A DNA stretch of 52,456 nt from Acidithiobacillus sulfurivorans (GTDB taxonomy: Bacteria > Pseudomonadota > Gammaproteobacteria > Acidithiobacillales > Acidithiobacillaceae): positions 1-52,456 of the forward strand of contig NZ_JAAOMP010000174.1 in NCBI RefSeq assembly GCF_018853815.1, in the 5' to 3' direction. The notes beneath the pieces are model-generated. The model was not told the DNA's origin. It did not search any database and was given only the letters and a program-made list of their open reading frames with translations. Of this stretch, positions 9,416 to 18,521 are shown in pieces. Both the position numbers and the translations under genes were made by a program. How positions within the stretch are numbered: the stretch's first letter is position 1; each line of letters starts with the position of its first letter.

Positions 9416-9857
9416 AACGGACGGATTACATGGACATGGAGATTCGGTATTTGCCATTCAGCGACCGGGGCAAATTCGGGTGTTCACCTTGTTGGAAGCC
9501 CAGCAAATTTTTCCGTTGGTCCGCAATATTACCGCCCAGGCTTTCGATGAACTCTCTCCGGTTTTGGAGTCCATGCGGGCCAGCATGGAAAATCATCTTC
9601 TTTTACAGCAACAGGAAATCCACTACGAAGAAATCGTGCAGCGCTGGATCAACAAAATGGAGCGTCTGGGGGTGGTCGTTTCGGGATTATGGCTGGTGGA
9701 TTTTGATACGGGTGATGGTTATTTGTGCTGGCGACACCCAGAAACCGTGTTGGGTTACTACCATGGTCATGAACAGGGCTTTGGTCAGCGCCGCCCTTTG
9801 CTGGAGGTTATCCGGGAACAACATCCCGGATGGGCAGACTGCACACCCATGATCTAG
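9408..9857 (+). CDS. DUF2203 family protein
   Basis: This ~149-aa protein starts at a GTG with AGGAGA upstream and overlaps the murJ end. It shows the DUF2203 pattern: FTLLEAQQIFPLVRNI helix, a central helical EIVQRWINKMERLGVVV segment, GLVDF-like LWLVDFDTG, then LCWRHPE and a terminal GQRRPL. The function of this family is unknown. A longer frame from 9348 lies inside murJ and lacks support. Confidence 0.8.
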   Translation: MPETDGLHGHGDSVFAIQRPGQIRVFTLLEAQQIFPLVRNITAQAFDELSPVLESMRASMENHLLLQQQEIHYEEIVQRWINKMERLGVVVSGLWLVDFDTGDGYLCWRHPETVLGYYHGHEQGFGQRRPLLEVIREQHPGWADCTPMI

Positions 9858-9923
9858 GGTTCTCCATGAATTTAGGCTAGTATGTCGCCATTTTACCGCG
9901 AAACGGATCCCAAATAATCCCGC

Positions 9924-10850
9924 ATGAATTTCCCAGGCTTTTTCCATCGACGCAGCCATGGTCCTGCCAGCTCAGCGCTGGCGGTCAGCATCGGCAATTT
10001 TGACGGTGTCCATAGAGGACATCAGTCCTTGCTGCAGTCCCTGCGGCAAAGCGATTTACCGACGGCTGTTTTGACCTTTGAACCCCTGCCCCGGGAATTT
10101 TTTCAGGCATCCCAGGCCGCCCCCCGGCTCAGCAGTCTTCGTGAAAAAATCAGCGCGCTGCGTCATTACGATGTGGATCAAATTTACTGTCTGCCTTTTG
10201 ATCAGACTTTGGCCCGACTTTCCGCTGAAGATTTCATTACGCGCATTTTGGTGCAGCAATTACAATGTCGCTTTCTGGTGGTCGGCCATGACTTTCGTTT
10301 TGGGGCAGCGCGACGGGGCGATCTGGAGATGCTTCAGCATTTCGGCCGCCAACATGGTTTTGCCGTAATGGAACAGCCCGCCTTCAGCCTGGACGGCCAA
10401 CGCGTCAGCAGCACAGGTATTCGTGCGGCATTGCTGGCGGGTAACCTGGACCAGGCCAAACACTGGTTGGGCAGACCCTATACCCTCTGTGGTAAAATCG
10501 TTCACGGTGATCATCTGGGTCGTGAACTGGGCTTCCCGACCGCCAACATTCCCCTGAATCGCCGGCCCGTTCCGGTCAAAGGCATTTTTGCTGGACGTCT
10601 GCACAGCCTTCAAGGAAGCTGGATAGCCGCCATCAGTATTGGCTTGCGACCTACCGTCGGCGGTAAGCAAATGGTGCTGGAGGCACACTGCCTGGATGCA
10701 GACAGTCCTGATCTTTATGGACAGCACGTTCAGGTAGAACTGCACCAGCAATTACGTCATGAAGAAAAATACCCGGATCTCGATTCCCTCAAGGCAGCCA
10801 TTGCCCAGGATATTATCCATACCCGCCGTTTTTTTGCCGAACACCCTTAG
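9924..10850 (+). CDS. ribF: Bifunctional riboflavin kinase / FAD synthetase RibF
   Basis: This 308-aa enzyme phosphorylates riboflavin to FMN and adenylylates FMN to FAD. The N-terminal nucleotidyltransferase domain shows SIGNFDGVHRGHQ and VVGHDFRFGAARRGD. VSSTGIRAAL follows, and the C-terminal kinase domain has GDHLGRELGFPTANI. ribF-ileS-lspA is a conserved gene order in gammaproteobacteria and relatives. No FMN riboswitch was recognised upstream. Confidence 0.95.
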   Translation: MNFPGFFHRRSHGPASSALAVSIGNFDGVHRGHQSLLQSLRQSDLPTAVLTFEPLPREFFQASQAAPRLSSLREKISALRHYDVDQIYCLPFDQTLARLSAEDFITRILVQQLQCRFLVVGHDFRFGAARRGDLEMLQHFGRQHGFAVMEQPAFSLDGQRVSSTGIRAALLAGNLDQAKHWLGRPYTLCGKIVHGDHLGRELGFPTANIPLNRRPVPVKGIFAGRLHSLQGSWIAAISIGLRPTVGGKQMVLEAHCLDADSPDLYGQHVQVELHQQLRHEEKYPDLDSLKAAIAQDIIHTRRFFAEHP

Positions 10851-10864
10851 GATTTTCAAAACTC

Positions 10865-13687
10865 ATGGACTACAAGCTGACACTGAATCTTCCCCAAACG
10901 GACTTTCCCATGCAGGGCAAACTCCCGGAACGCGAACCGGCGACACTGGCGCGCTGGCAGGAGCATGATTTATATACCTCTATCCAGACGGCGCGCAGCA
11001 AAGCTCCGGTATTTATCCTGCATGACGGCCCTCCTTACGCTAACGGCAAAATTCATATAGGCCATGCGGTCAATAAAATCCTCAAGGACATCATCAACAA
11101 AAGCAAATTGAGTGAAGGTTACCGGGTCCCTTATGTGCCGGGCTGGGATTGTCATGGCTTGCCCATTGAAATCCAGGTAGAAAAAGAACTGGGACGCCCC
11201 GGAGAAAAAGTCAGCGCCCAGGAATTTCGCAACGCTTGCCGGACCTACGCAGAAGGCCAGATTGTCGGACAAAAGCAGGATTTCGAACGACTCGGCATCC
11301 TCGGCGACTGGCAGCATCCCTATCTGACCATGCATTTTGCGGCAGAAGCCAATATTCTTCGGGAGCTTGGCCATTTGACCGTCAATGGTCAGGTAGTGCG
11401 CGGTGCCAAACCCGTCCACTGGTGTGTGGATTGTGGTAGTGCGCTGGCCGAAGCCGAAGTCGAATATCAGGATCGTACGGATCCCTCCATTGATGTGGCA
11501 TTTGCTGTTGTCGATCCGGCTGACCTGCAGCAACGGCTGGGGCTGAAAGAGGCCGCCGCCGCCAGCGTTGTCATCTGGACCACTACTCCATGGACTTTGC
11601 CAGCCAATCAGGCGGTCGCCGTACATCCCGATTATTCTTATGTTCTCCTGCGCAGCGGGCATCGCCATATTCTGGTAGCTGCCGATCTGGCCGAAAGCAC
11701 CCTCGCCCGTTATGGAGAAACCTCGGAAAATGGTCATGCCATTCTGGCAGAATGTACCGGATCGCAGCTCGAAGGACTGATTCTGCAGCATCCTTTTCTG
11801 GATCGTCAGGTTCCGGTCATTCTTGGCCATCACGTTACCCTGGAAGCCGGTACCGGATGTGTGCACACTGCGCCTGCGCATGGCGTAGAGGACTATGAAG
11901 CCAGTCGTCATTATCATCTGCCGGTGGAAAGTCCCTTGCAGGATAACGGCCGCTTGCGTGATGACCTGCCCCGTGGGCTGGCCGGGCTGAATATTCGTCA
12001 GGCCAACGAAAGAATCATCGAACTGCTGCAGGAGGAAGATGCCTTACTGCACCTGGAAAAAATCCGCCACAGCTATCCGCATTGCTGGCGACACAAGACG
12101 CCCCTGCTGTTTCGGGCGACGCCGCAATGGTTTATCAGCATGTCTGCCAACCATCTCCGCGACAAGGCCCTCTCTGCCATAGAAGCAACGCGCTGGATTC
12201 CCGACTGGGGTCAGGAGCGCATTGCCGGCATGATCCGTCAGCGTCCGGACTGGTGTATTTCCCGGCAAAGAGCCTGGGGCGTACCGATTGCCTTGTTTTT
12301 CTGCGGCCAGTGTGGTGAACCGCTGCGCGATGCGGAAACTTTCGAACGGATTGCTCAGGCGGTGGAAGCCAACGGTGTTGATGCCTGGTTCAACCAGCCT
12401 GCCGAGGATTTTCTTCCGGCAGGAGCCCATTGTGCAGCCTGTGGACATGATCATTTCCACAAGAGCACTGATATTCTTGACGTCTGGTTTGATTCCGGCT
12501 CGACCCACGCCTTTGTCCTGGAGCAGCGTCCGGACCTGCAAAGTCCTGCCGACCTGTATCTGGAAGGTTCAGATCAACATCGTGGCTGGTTTCAGTCCTC
12601 CCTGCTGGAGTCTGTAGCCAGCCGGGGGCGTGCACCATTCAAGGCGGTTTTGACTCATGGCTTCACGGTGGATGGTGAAGGCCGCAAAATGAGCAAGTCG
12701 GTGGGTAACGTCATTGCCCCACAAAGCATTATCGACCGTTATGGTGCGGACATCCTGCGGTTCTGGGTGGCTTCGGCAGATTACCGGGGGGAAATCCCCA
12801 TTTCTGATGCCATCGTCAAGCAGCTGGGGGATAGTTATCGGCGCATTCGCAACACCGCGCGCTATATTCTCGGCAACACGTCTGATTTTGACTTCGCAAA
12901 AGACGCTCTGCCCACGTCAGCATTGCTGGAAATGGATCGCTGGATGCTGGCGCGTGCCGCACTACTGCAGGAAGAAATTCGTGCGGCCTATGGCGAATAT
13001 CAATTTCTGAAGGTCCAGCAAAAGCTCCAACATTTTTGCTCCATCGACCTCGGCGGCCTCTATCTGGACGTACTCAAGGATCGTCTCTACACCTCGCCGG
13101 CTGCTTCTCACGCCCGCCGTTCCGCGCAAACCGTCCTCTGGCAGATGCTGGAAGCCATGGTGCGCTGGATGGCACCTGTCCTGAGCTTTACCGCAGAAGA
13201 AATCTGGCAGGAAATGCGGGATCGGCCTGCGCCCAGTGTGTTTTTTGGTGAATACCCGGTCCTCCCTCTGCCCGAGGACGCACTCCAACTCAATACCCGC
13301 TGGGAGCGTCTCAGTCAGTTGCGGGATGCCGTCAATGCGGCACTGGAACTGCTGCGTCAGGACAAAAAAATTGGCTCAGGTCTGGATGCCGAACTGCAGA
13401 TTTATGCCAACGATGACTGGCAGGCGTTTCTGCACCCTCTGGGAGAAGAGCTGCGCTATTTTTTGATGACTTCCGCCGGCAGCATTCATGCCTACTCCGA
13501 GCGACCGGAAAACAGCGCCGAACTGGTTCCCGGGGTTGCCCTGCAGGTACAAACGAGCACGGCCAGCAAATGTGCGCGTTGCTGGCATCGCCGTCATGAT
13601 GTCGGTCAGCATGCCGGGCATCCGGAAATTTGCGGTCGTTGTGTGAGCAATCTTGAATTACCAGGCGAACAACGGGAGTTCTGCTGA
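10865..13687 (+). CDS. ileS: Isoleucyl-tRNA synthetase
   Basis: This 940-aa class I aminoacyl-tRNA synthetase charges tRNA-Ile. The HIGH motif is at residues 64-67 (GKIHIGHAVNK) and KMSKS near residue 607 (GRKMSKSVGN). The editing domain includes TTPWTLPANQAVAV. The C-terminal zinc-binding part shows CARCWHRR and ICGRC. Length and motifs are those of the bacterial eubacterial-type enzyme. Its stop overlaps the lspA start by one base. Confidence 0.98.
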   Translation: MDYKLTLNLPQTDFPMQGKLPEREPATLARWQEHDLYTSIQTARSKAPVFILHDGPPYANGKIHIGHAVNKILKDIINKSKLSEGYRVPYVPGWDCHGLPIEIQVEKELGRPGEKVSAQEFRNACRTYAEGQIVGQKQDFERLGILGDWQHPYLTMHFAAEANILRELGHLTVNGQVVRGAKPVHWCVDCGSALAEAEVEYQDRTDPSIDVAFAVVDPADLQQRLGLKEAAAASVVIWTTTPWTLPANQAVAVHPDYSYVLLRSGHRHILVAADLAESTLARYGETSENGHAILAECTGSQLEGLILQHPFLDRQVPVILGHHVTLEAGTGCVHTAPAHGVEDYEASRHYHLPVESPLQDNGRLRDDLPRGLAGLNIRQANERIIELLQEEDALLHLEKIRHSYPHCWRHKTPLLFRATPQWFISMSANHLRDKALSAIEATRWIPDWGQERIAGMIRQRPDWCISRQRAWGVPIALFFCGQCGEPLRDAETFERIAQAVEANGVDAWFNQPAEDFLPAGAHCAACGHDHFHKSTDILDVWFDSGSTHAFVLEQRPDLQSPADLYLEGSDQHRGWFQSSLLESVASRGRAPFKAVLTHGFTVDGEGRKMSKSVGNVIAPQSIIDRYGADILRFWVASADYRGEIPISDAIVKQLGDSYRRIRNTARYILGNTSDFDFAKDALPTSALLEMDRWMLARAALLQEEIRAAYGEYQFLKVQQKLQHFCSIDLGGLYLDVLKDRLYTSPAASHARRSAQTVLWQMLEAMVRWMAPVLSFTAEEIWQEMRDRPAPSVFFGEYPVLPLPEDALQLNTRWERLSQLRDAVNAALELLRQDKKIGSGLDAELQIYANDDWQAFLHPLGEELRYFLMTSAGSIHAYSERPENSAELVPGVALQVQTSTASKCARCWHRRHDVGQHAGHPEICGRCVSNLELPGEQREFC

Positions 13688-14145
13688 TGTTACGTTACCT
13701 TTGGCTGTCTTTTGCCGTTATCCTTGCAGATCAGGGCGTCAAACTCTGGCTGAGTCACATCTGGCGGGTGGGACAGGGTATTGTCGTCATCCCCGGCCTC
13801 CTGAATTTTCGCCTCGTCCACAACACCGGGGCTGCTTTCAGTTTTCTGGCCGGTGCAGGCGGTTGGCAACGCTGGCTGCTCATTGGTATTGCCCTGCTGG
13901 TCGTTGTCGTCATTGTCGCCATCCTGCGTCGTCTCAAACCCGGTAGCACCTGGACTGCCATTTCCCTTGCACTCATTCTTGGCGGTGCTGTAGGCAATCT
14001 GATTGATCGCATTCGCCTTGGCTATGTAGTGGACTTTATTGGGGCGCACTGGGGTTCTTTATATTGGCCTTACTTTAATATTGCCGACAGTGCCATTTCC
14101 ATCGGCGCTGTGATTCTGGTTCTGGACGCTTTCCGCCGTCATTAG
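13687..14145 (+). CDS. lspA: Lipoprotein signal peptidase LspA
   Basis: This 152-aa inner-membrane aspartyl protease (signal peptidase II) cleaves prolipoprotein signal peptides. It has four hydrophobic segments. The catalytic aspartates lie in GNLIDRIRLGYVVDF and FNIADSAISIG, and VHNTGAAFSFL is also conserved. It overlaps ileS by one base. Confidence 0.96.
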   Translation: MLRYLWLSFAVILADQGVKLWLSHIWRVGQGIVVIPGLLNFRLVHNTGAAFSFLAGAGGWQRWLLIGIALLVVVVIVAILRRLKPGSTWTAISLALILGGAVGNLIDRIRLGYVVDFIGAHWGSLYWPYFNIADSAISIGAVILVLDAFRRH

Positions 14146-14347
14146 CCTTCAGGTTACAAAAACGTCCCATTGAGCAGTGGGGAGTTTTTGCGACACGGGC
14201 CAAAGTCGCTGCAAAGCTTCCCGACCTACCGCCGGTTTTAGGGGGCACCCTGTAAAAACGGGCACATTGTCGTCAAAACGTGACATAAAGCGGCCAACTG
14301 ACCGTTCGGATAATTTTTGTGTATTGATTTCTATATATTTATTATTA

Positions 14348-14363
14348 TGGCACGCTCCTTGCT
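14348..14363 (+). promoter_or_regulatory. Sigma-54 (RpoN) promoter of the 72-aa gene
   Basis: TGGCACGCTCCTTGCT matches the -24/-12 consensus TGGCACG-N4-TTGC at every defined base. GG (14349-14350) and GC (14361-14362) have the required 10-base spacing. The predicted start lies near 14374, about 25 bases before the ATG at 14399. The preceding 200 bases (14146-14347) hold no gene; they could carry enhancer sites, e.g. GTTACA at 14153 and the imperfect dyad TGTCGTCAAAACGTGACA near 14268. Confidence 0.8.
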
Positions 14364-14398
14364 TTACCGTTTTCAATAGAAAGCTAAGGAGATAGCAG

Positions 14399-14617
14399 AT
14401 GGATAACAGCACAAATTTGTTAGCAGCTTTGCGTCGGGTTCGCAGCTTCCCCAGCTACGCTTCTTTCATGGCAGGACATGAAAGACAACGCATCAAACGA
14501 GAATTACAGAAACGCCTGCTCCGCTTGCGCCGGCAACGACAGGTTCAGCAACGCCCCAACTTTGTGACCAAACACCAACAAATAGCGGGCGGTATTTTCC
14601 AGCATATTTTTCACTGA
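14399..14617 (+). CDS. Small basic protein of unknown function behind a sigma-54 promoter
   Basis: This 72-aa very basic protein is rich in Arg, Gln and Leu. AAGGAG lies upstream and the sigma-54 promoter is 36-50 bases before the ATG. A central amphipathic helix is likely (ERQRIKRELQKRLLRLRRQR), and the C-terminus is His/Phe rich. I do not recognise a family. The dedicated promoter and ribosome site make it a probable real gene. Nucleic-acid binding is only a guess from charge. It converges on the MshEN-type gene at 14621. Confidence 0.7.
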   Translation: MDNSTNLLAALRRVRSFPSYASFMAGHERQRIKRELQKRLLRLRRQRQVQQRPNFVTKHQQIAGGIFQHIFH

Positions 14618-14620
14618 AGT

Positions 14621-15229
14621 TCAAACGCAGGCGCGCTGAATATCCTTTCCGCACTCCTGCAAAAACTGCCAGCGTGCCACCCACTCATGCACCGGATGGG
14701 GAGAGGCCCCAGCAATCGCCTGACGAAAAGCTTCGAGATCTTTTTCGACCTGTTTCAAAACACTGAGCAAACGTCGCAAGCGCCCAGGATCCCCCTTGCG
14801 TTTGGCTGTTTCTATGGATTCTCCTGCAACAGCCAGGGCGCGGGGAAAATCCATGGCCTGGCGCAAAACCGCATCCCGTTTTTTTCTTTCCCCCCCGGCT
14901 TCGCGATCAGGCATGCGGGGCACCCGTTGTTGCCATTCTTTCAATAAATCCAGAGACTGCTTTTCGAGATCCATACGCAATTTTTCGGTAGCGCCCGCCA
15001 ACAAGCGGGCACTTTTCAGCTTACGATCATCATGACGAAGACGAGCCTGACTGGTAAGACCCAGGGCAAGATCCTGCTCACTGACCAGCCCTTCGGCAAT
15101 CAGCAACTTCCCAAGACGTTCATTCCCCAGTGCTTGATGGCGGAGAGCGCGGTCAAGCTGTTCTGGAGAAATAAAGCCGCGCTGCAACAGAACTTGGCCA
15201 ATACGGCGTTTTTCTTGATCGTTTATCAT
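14621..15229 (-). CDS. Stand-alone MshEN/GspE N-terminal-like domain protein
   Basis: This 202-aa protein has residues ~8-60 that read like the N-terminal domain of GspE/PilB/MshE ATPases: GQVLLQRGFISPEQLDRAL and a second RLGKLLIAEGLVSEQDLAL unit. In MshE this double motif binds cyclic di-GMP. No ATPase domain follows. The rest is charged and helical (RMDLEKQSLDLLKEWQQR and LRRLLSVLKQVEKDLEAF). It may be a cyclic di-GMP responsive adaptor, but that is inference. Confidence 0.7.
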   Translation of the reverse strand: MINDQEKRRIGQVLLQRGFISPEQLDRALRHQALGNERLGKLLIAEGLVSEQDLALGLTSQARLRHDDRKLKSARLLAGATEKLRMDLEKQSLDLLKEWQQRVPRMPDREAGGERKKRDAVLRQAMDFPRALAVAGESIETAKRKGDPGRLRRLLSVLKQVEKDLEAFRQAIAGASPHPVHEWVARWQFLQECGKDIQRACV

Positions 15230-15252
15230 TATTTTCTGCGCCGACCGACGCT

Positions 15253-15999
15253 TTAATTCCTGTGTACCAGTCCGGCCCGCGCCTGAGCACGCGGTTTTAT
15301 GATGATTTCGTCAATATTGACATGAGCAGGACGGCTGACCACCCAGCTAATGGCATCAGCAATATCTGCTGCCACCAAAGGCTCCATACCCGCATATACA
15401 CTCGCCGCACGTTCTGCATCTCCGGCAAAGCGCACCAGACTGAATTCGGTTTCTACCAACCCGGGATCTATTTCGGTAATGCGAATGGGTTTGCCCAGCC
15501 ATTCCACACGCAGAGTCTCGGTAATCGCCTTGACCGCATGCTTGCAGGCCGTGTAACCCGCACCACCGGCATAGGTTTCATGGGCGGCAATACTGCCGAT
15601 ATTGACCAGGTGTCCAACGCCGGAAGAAGCTTTCAACAGTCGTGGATAGAGTGCCTTACTCATGCGCGCCAAGCCCAGCACATTACTGTCCCACATGCGT
15701 TGCCAGTGGGATTCCTCCATCTCGGCAACAGGCTCAAGGCCCAGCGCACCGCCGGCATTATTGACCAGAATATCCACAGCCTCGGGTAACTGATCCACAA
15801 AATGACGAACACTTTCCGTGTCGGTGACATCCAGAGTCAGGGCCACCCCCTGAATTTCTTCTGCCAATGCCTGCAGTCTTTCCAGACGGCGGGCACCGAC
15901 GTATACCTTACATCCCTGGCGGGCAAGCTGACGCGCTGTTTCTGCGCCAATACCCGACGAAGCACCCGTAACCACGGCACAGCGCTGGACGGGGATCAT
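15253..15999 (-). CDS. Short-chain dehydrogenase/reductase (YdfG-like)
   Basis: This 248-aa classical SDR has the NAD(P)-binding TGASSGIG near the N-terminus, the NNAG motif (ILVNNAGGALGLEP), catalytic Ser in NIGSIAA and YTACK (Tyr-x-x-x-Lys). IDPGLVETEFSLVRF resembles YdfG-type 3-hydroxy acid dehydrogenases. The ATG at 15999 overlaps the preceding thioredoxin-fold gene (ATGA), so the two are probably co-translated. Substrate unknown. Confidence 0.88.
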   Translation of the reverse strand: MIPVQRCAVVTGASSGIGAETARQLARQGCKVYVGARRLERLQALAEEIQGVALTLDVTDTESVRHFVDQLPEAVDILVNNAGGALGLEPVAEMEESHWQRMWDSNVLGLARMSKALYPRLLKASSGVGHLVNIGSIAAHETYAGGAGYTACKHAVKAITETLRVEWLGKPIRITEIDPGLVETEFSLVRFAGDAERAASVYAGMEPLVAADIADAISWVVSRPAHVNIDEIIIKPRAQARAGLVHRN

Positions 16000-16571
16000 G
16001 CCCAACCCTCCGGTTCATTACCGGCCCGCCACTTGATGCTACAACCCACACTGGGTAGGACTTTTGCTGGAGGCTCATGCTTTTCCAACACGGCAGCTAC
16101 CGCCGCAGACAGATCTTTTCCGGTAACCGGTAGCGTATTTTTGGGACGACTGTCATCAAACTGGCCATGGTAAAAAAGCTTGCCCGCCTGATCAAAAAGA
16201 AAAATATCCGGGGTACAAGCGGCGTTAAAGGCCTTGGCTACGGCCTGGTCTTCATCAAAAAGATAAGGAAAGGCGTAACCGGCACGCTGAGCTTCGGCAG
16301 GCATTTTCTCCGGGGCATCCTCAGGATAAGTTTCTGGATCATTACTGTTAATGGCCACCACCTGAAGCCCCGTATTTTGCCACTGACGGGCCAACTCACC
16401 CAACTGCTTACTGATATGCAGTACATAAGGACAGTGGTTGCAGATGAACAGCACCAGTAAGGGCTTGCCCTGGGCGGATGTACTGGACCACAGCGCACTC
16501 CGCCCTCCCTCTGGCAAAGAAAAAGCGGGCATGGCGCCACCAACGGGTAAATCTTTTGCGGTCATTGCCAT
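15996..16571 (-). CDS. Thioredoxin-fold (AhpC/TSA-type) protein
   Basis: This 191-aa protein of the thioredoxin-like/peroxiredoxin superfamily has the CxxC-type motif in LFICNHCPYVL and LQVVAINSNDPETYPED. TPDIFLFDQAGKLFYHGQFD is typical of TlpA/AhpC-like folds. No signal peptide is visible, so it is probably cytoplasmic. I used the ATG at 16571 with AGGAGA upstream; the frame extends upstream without a better start. It is coupled to the following SDR gene. Confidence 0.85.
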   Translation of the reverse strand: MAMTAKDLPVGGAMPAFSLPEGGRSALWSSTSAQGKPLLVLFICNHCPYVLHISKQLGELARQWQNTGLQVVAINSNDPETYPEDAPEKMPAEAQRAGYAFPYLFDEDQAVAKAFNAACTPDIFLFDQAGKLFYHGQFDDSRPKNTLPVTGKDLSAAVAAVLEKHEPPAKVLPSVGCSIKWRAGNEPEGWA

Positions 16572-16635
16572 AATTGCATCTCCTAAGTTTCCTGATGATG
16601 AGCCGAAGCTCGGCGTTGTGCTGATCGTTTGGCGG

Positions 16636-18399
16636 TCATGCGGGTGCCGGGTGCAAACCATCTGCTGGGCCTTGCTGCTGTACGGCTTCCAGCACCCAGG
16701 CACCATTACCTTGCAGGCGCAGGCAATGCTGGTGGTGCTGCAGCAAACTGGAGCGATGACCGACACTGATGATTGCGCTTTCCGGAAGTGCTTCGACCAG
16801 CAGTTGATATAGTCGGTTTTCGGCGGGTTCATCCAGAGCCGAACTCGCCTCATCCAGAAATAACCACTGCGGTTTTTGCACCAGCACCCGCGCGAAAGCC
16901 AGACGCTGCTGTTCCCCCAAGGATAACACATGCGACCAGAGCCGGGAGTCATCCAGATTATCTGCGAGACTATTCATATCAACCATGCGCAAAATCTGCT
17001 GCAGCTGCTGGTCCTCCACATTGGCTCCAAAGGGATACACCAAGACATCCCGGAGGGTACCCAGAGGCAGGTAAGGTTTTTGGGGAAGAAACAAAGGCCG
17101 CTCCCCTTCGGGCAGGCCGATTTCTCCATCACCAAAAGGCCAGATACCCGCCAGACTGCGGATCAGCGTGCTTTTCCCGCCACCGGAAGGCCCCATGATC
17201 AACAGTCGCTCACGACGATGGACGTCAAAATTCAGGTCATGCACCAGTTCCCGGCCATCGGGCAAGCGCACATTGAGATCCTTGACCTGCAGGCAGGGCG
17301 CGTTTTTCCGCTCAATCTGATAATGGGTTTCACGGATAACCCGCACCTCATCCATGGATTGTTCAAAAAAGCGCAAACGATCGACGACCGCATGCCAGTT
17401 GGCCAGACTACTATAACTGCTGACAATAAAAGAAAGCGCACCTTGCACCTGGGAAAAGGCCATAGCTATTTGCTGCAGTCCACCGATACCAATGGCTTTA
17501 TTCACAAAATAGGCAGGCATGCTGACAATAAGCGGGAAAATAATGGCCGCCTGACCATAGCCCGATACCCACCAGTTCAGACGCATGGATCGCCAGATGA
17601 TCCGCCAGTAATTCGCATACACTTCGGCAAAACGCCGGAGAAAATGATGGCGTTCTTCATTTTCACCCCCATATAAAGCCACGCTCTCACTGTTTTCACG
17701 CAGGCGCATCATACTGAAACGGAAATCCGCCTGATAGCGTTCCTGATTAAAATTGAGCTTGATCAGCGGGCGGCCAATAAGCGCTGTCAGAATGGTTCCA
17801 AAAACGGCATATATCAAGGCAGCCCAAACCAGATAACCGGGAATGGTGTACAGGGCTCCCTTCCAGGGGATGGTAATCATGGCCGACAACTCCCAAAGCA
17901 TGAACACAAAAGCCGCCAGAGTCGTTATAGAACTCAACAGACCAATGATGATGTTCAGGGTCTGGCTGGTAAAGCTGGCCAGATCTTCGCTGATACGCTG
18001 GTCCGGGTTATCTGTACCATCGCCCAGTACCTGCATATGGTAAAACGTACTTTTGGCCAACCAGTTGTCGAGATAATGGCGGGTCAGCCAGCGTCGCCAG
18101 CGTATTTCCAGCATCTGGATAAAAAAAGTCTGGGATACGGCGGCTATGATGTAGGCTGTCGCCAACAATAGAAAAATCAGCATCTGATGCCAGGCCGCAT
18201 TGACCGCAAAACGCTGCAAGGCATTCCAGAAAACGGCATACCATTGGGTAATGCGGTAGGAAATAAACACCATAAACAGGTTGAGGATAATGATCAGCGC
18301 GAAAACACCCCGTGCACTCCAGCGCTCTTCTGAATGCCACCAATATGGCTTACTGATGCGCCACAAGTCGCGAAAAAATGCTCCGTTAAACTGCTTCAT
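16636..18399 (-). CDS. ABC transporter with fused permease and ATPase (SbmA/YddA-like)
   Basis: This 587-aa protein has an N-terminal membrane domain of the ABC_membrane_2 type (about six hydrophobic segments, with WRRWLTRHYLDNWL typical of the SbmA/BacA/YddA group). The C-terminal ATPase has Walker A GPSGGGKST near residue 413, signature LSLGEQQRLAFARV and Walker B WLFLDEASSALDE. The group exports or imports peptides and lipid-like molecules, and the substrate here is unknown. Confidence 0.9.
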   Translation of the reverse strand: MKQFNGAFFRDLWRISKPYWWHSEERWSARGVFALIIILNLFMVFISYRITQWYAVFWNALQRFAVNAAWHQMLIFLLLATAYIIAAVSQTFFIQMLEIRWRRWLTRHYLDNWLAKSTFYHMQVLGDGTDNPDQRISEDLASFTSQTLNIIIGLLSSITTLAAFVFMLWELSAMITIPWKGALYTIPGYLVWAALIYAVFGTILTALIGRPLIKLNFNQERYQADFRFSMMRLRENSESVALYGGENEERHHFLRRFAEVYANYWRIIWRSMRLNWWVSGYGQAAIIFPLIVSMPAYFVNKAIGIGGLQQIAMAFSQVQGALSFIVSSYSSLANWHAVVDRLRFFEQSMDEVRVIRETHYQIERKNAPCLQVKDLNVRLPDGRELVHDLNFDVHRRERLLIMGPSGGGKSTLIRSLAGIWPFGDGEIGLPEGERPLFLPQKPYLPLGTLRDVLVYPFGANVEDQQLQQILRMVDMNSLADNLDDSRLWSHVLSLGEQQRLAFARVLVQKPQWLFLDEASSALDEPAENRLYQLLVEALPESAIISVGHRSSLLQHHQHCLRLQGNGAWVLEAVQQQGPADGLHPAPA

Positions 18400-18521
18400 G
18401 CACTCTCCCCACCCATAAAATCTTTCAACATCTCAACGCTCCTCCGGTCTTCGCGCTTCCCCCGGCTTAATTATTGCTATGATTCCAGGAGAGTCTTATC
18501 TATAAAGTTCAGGAGAATAGC

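Noticed and set aside
16572-16952. Long N-terminal extension of the thioredoxin-fold protein
   Set aside because: It overlaps the ABC transporter gene on the same strand and has no family similarity; AGGAGA supports 16571.
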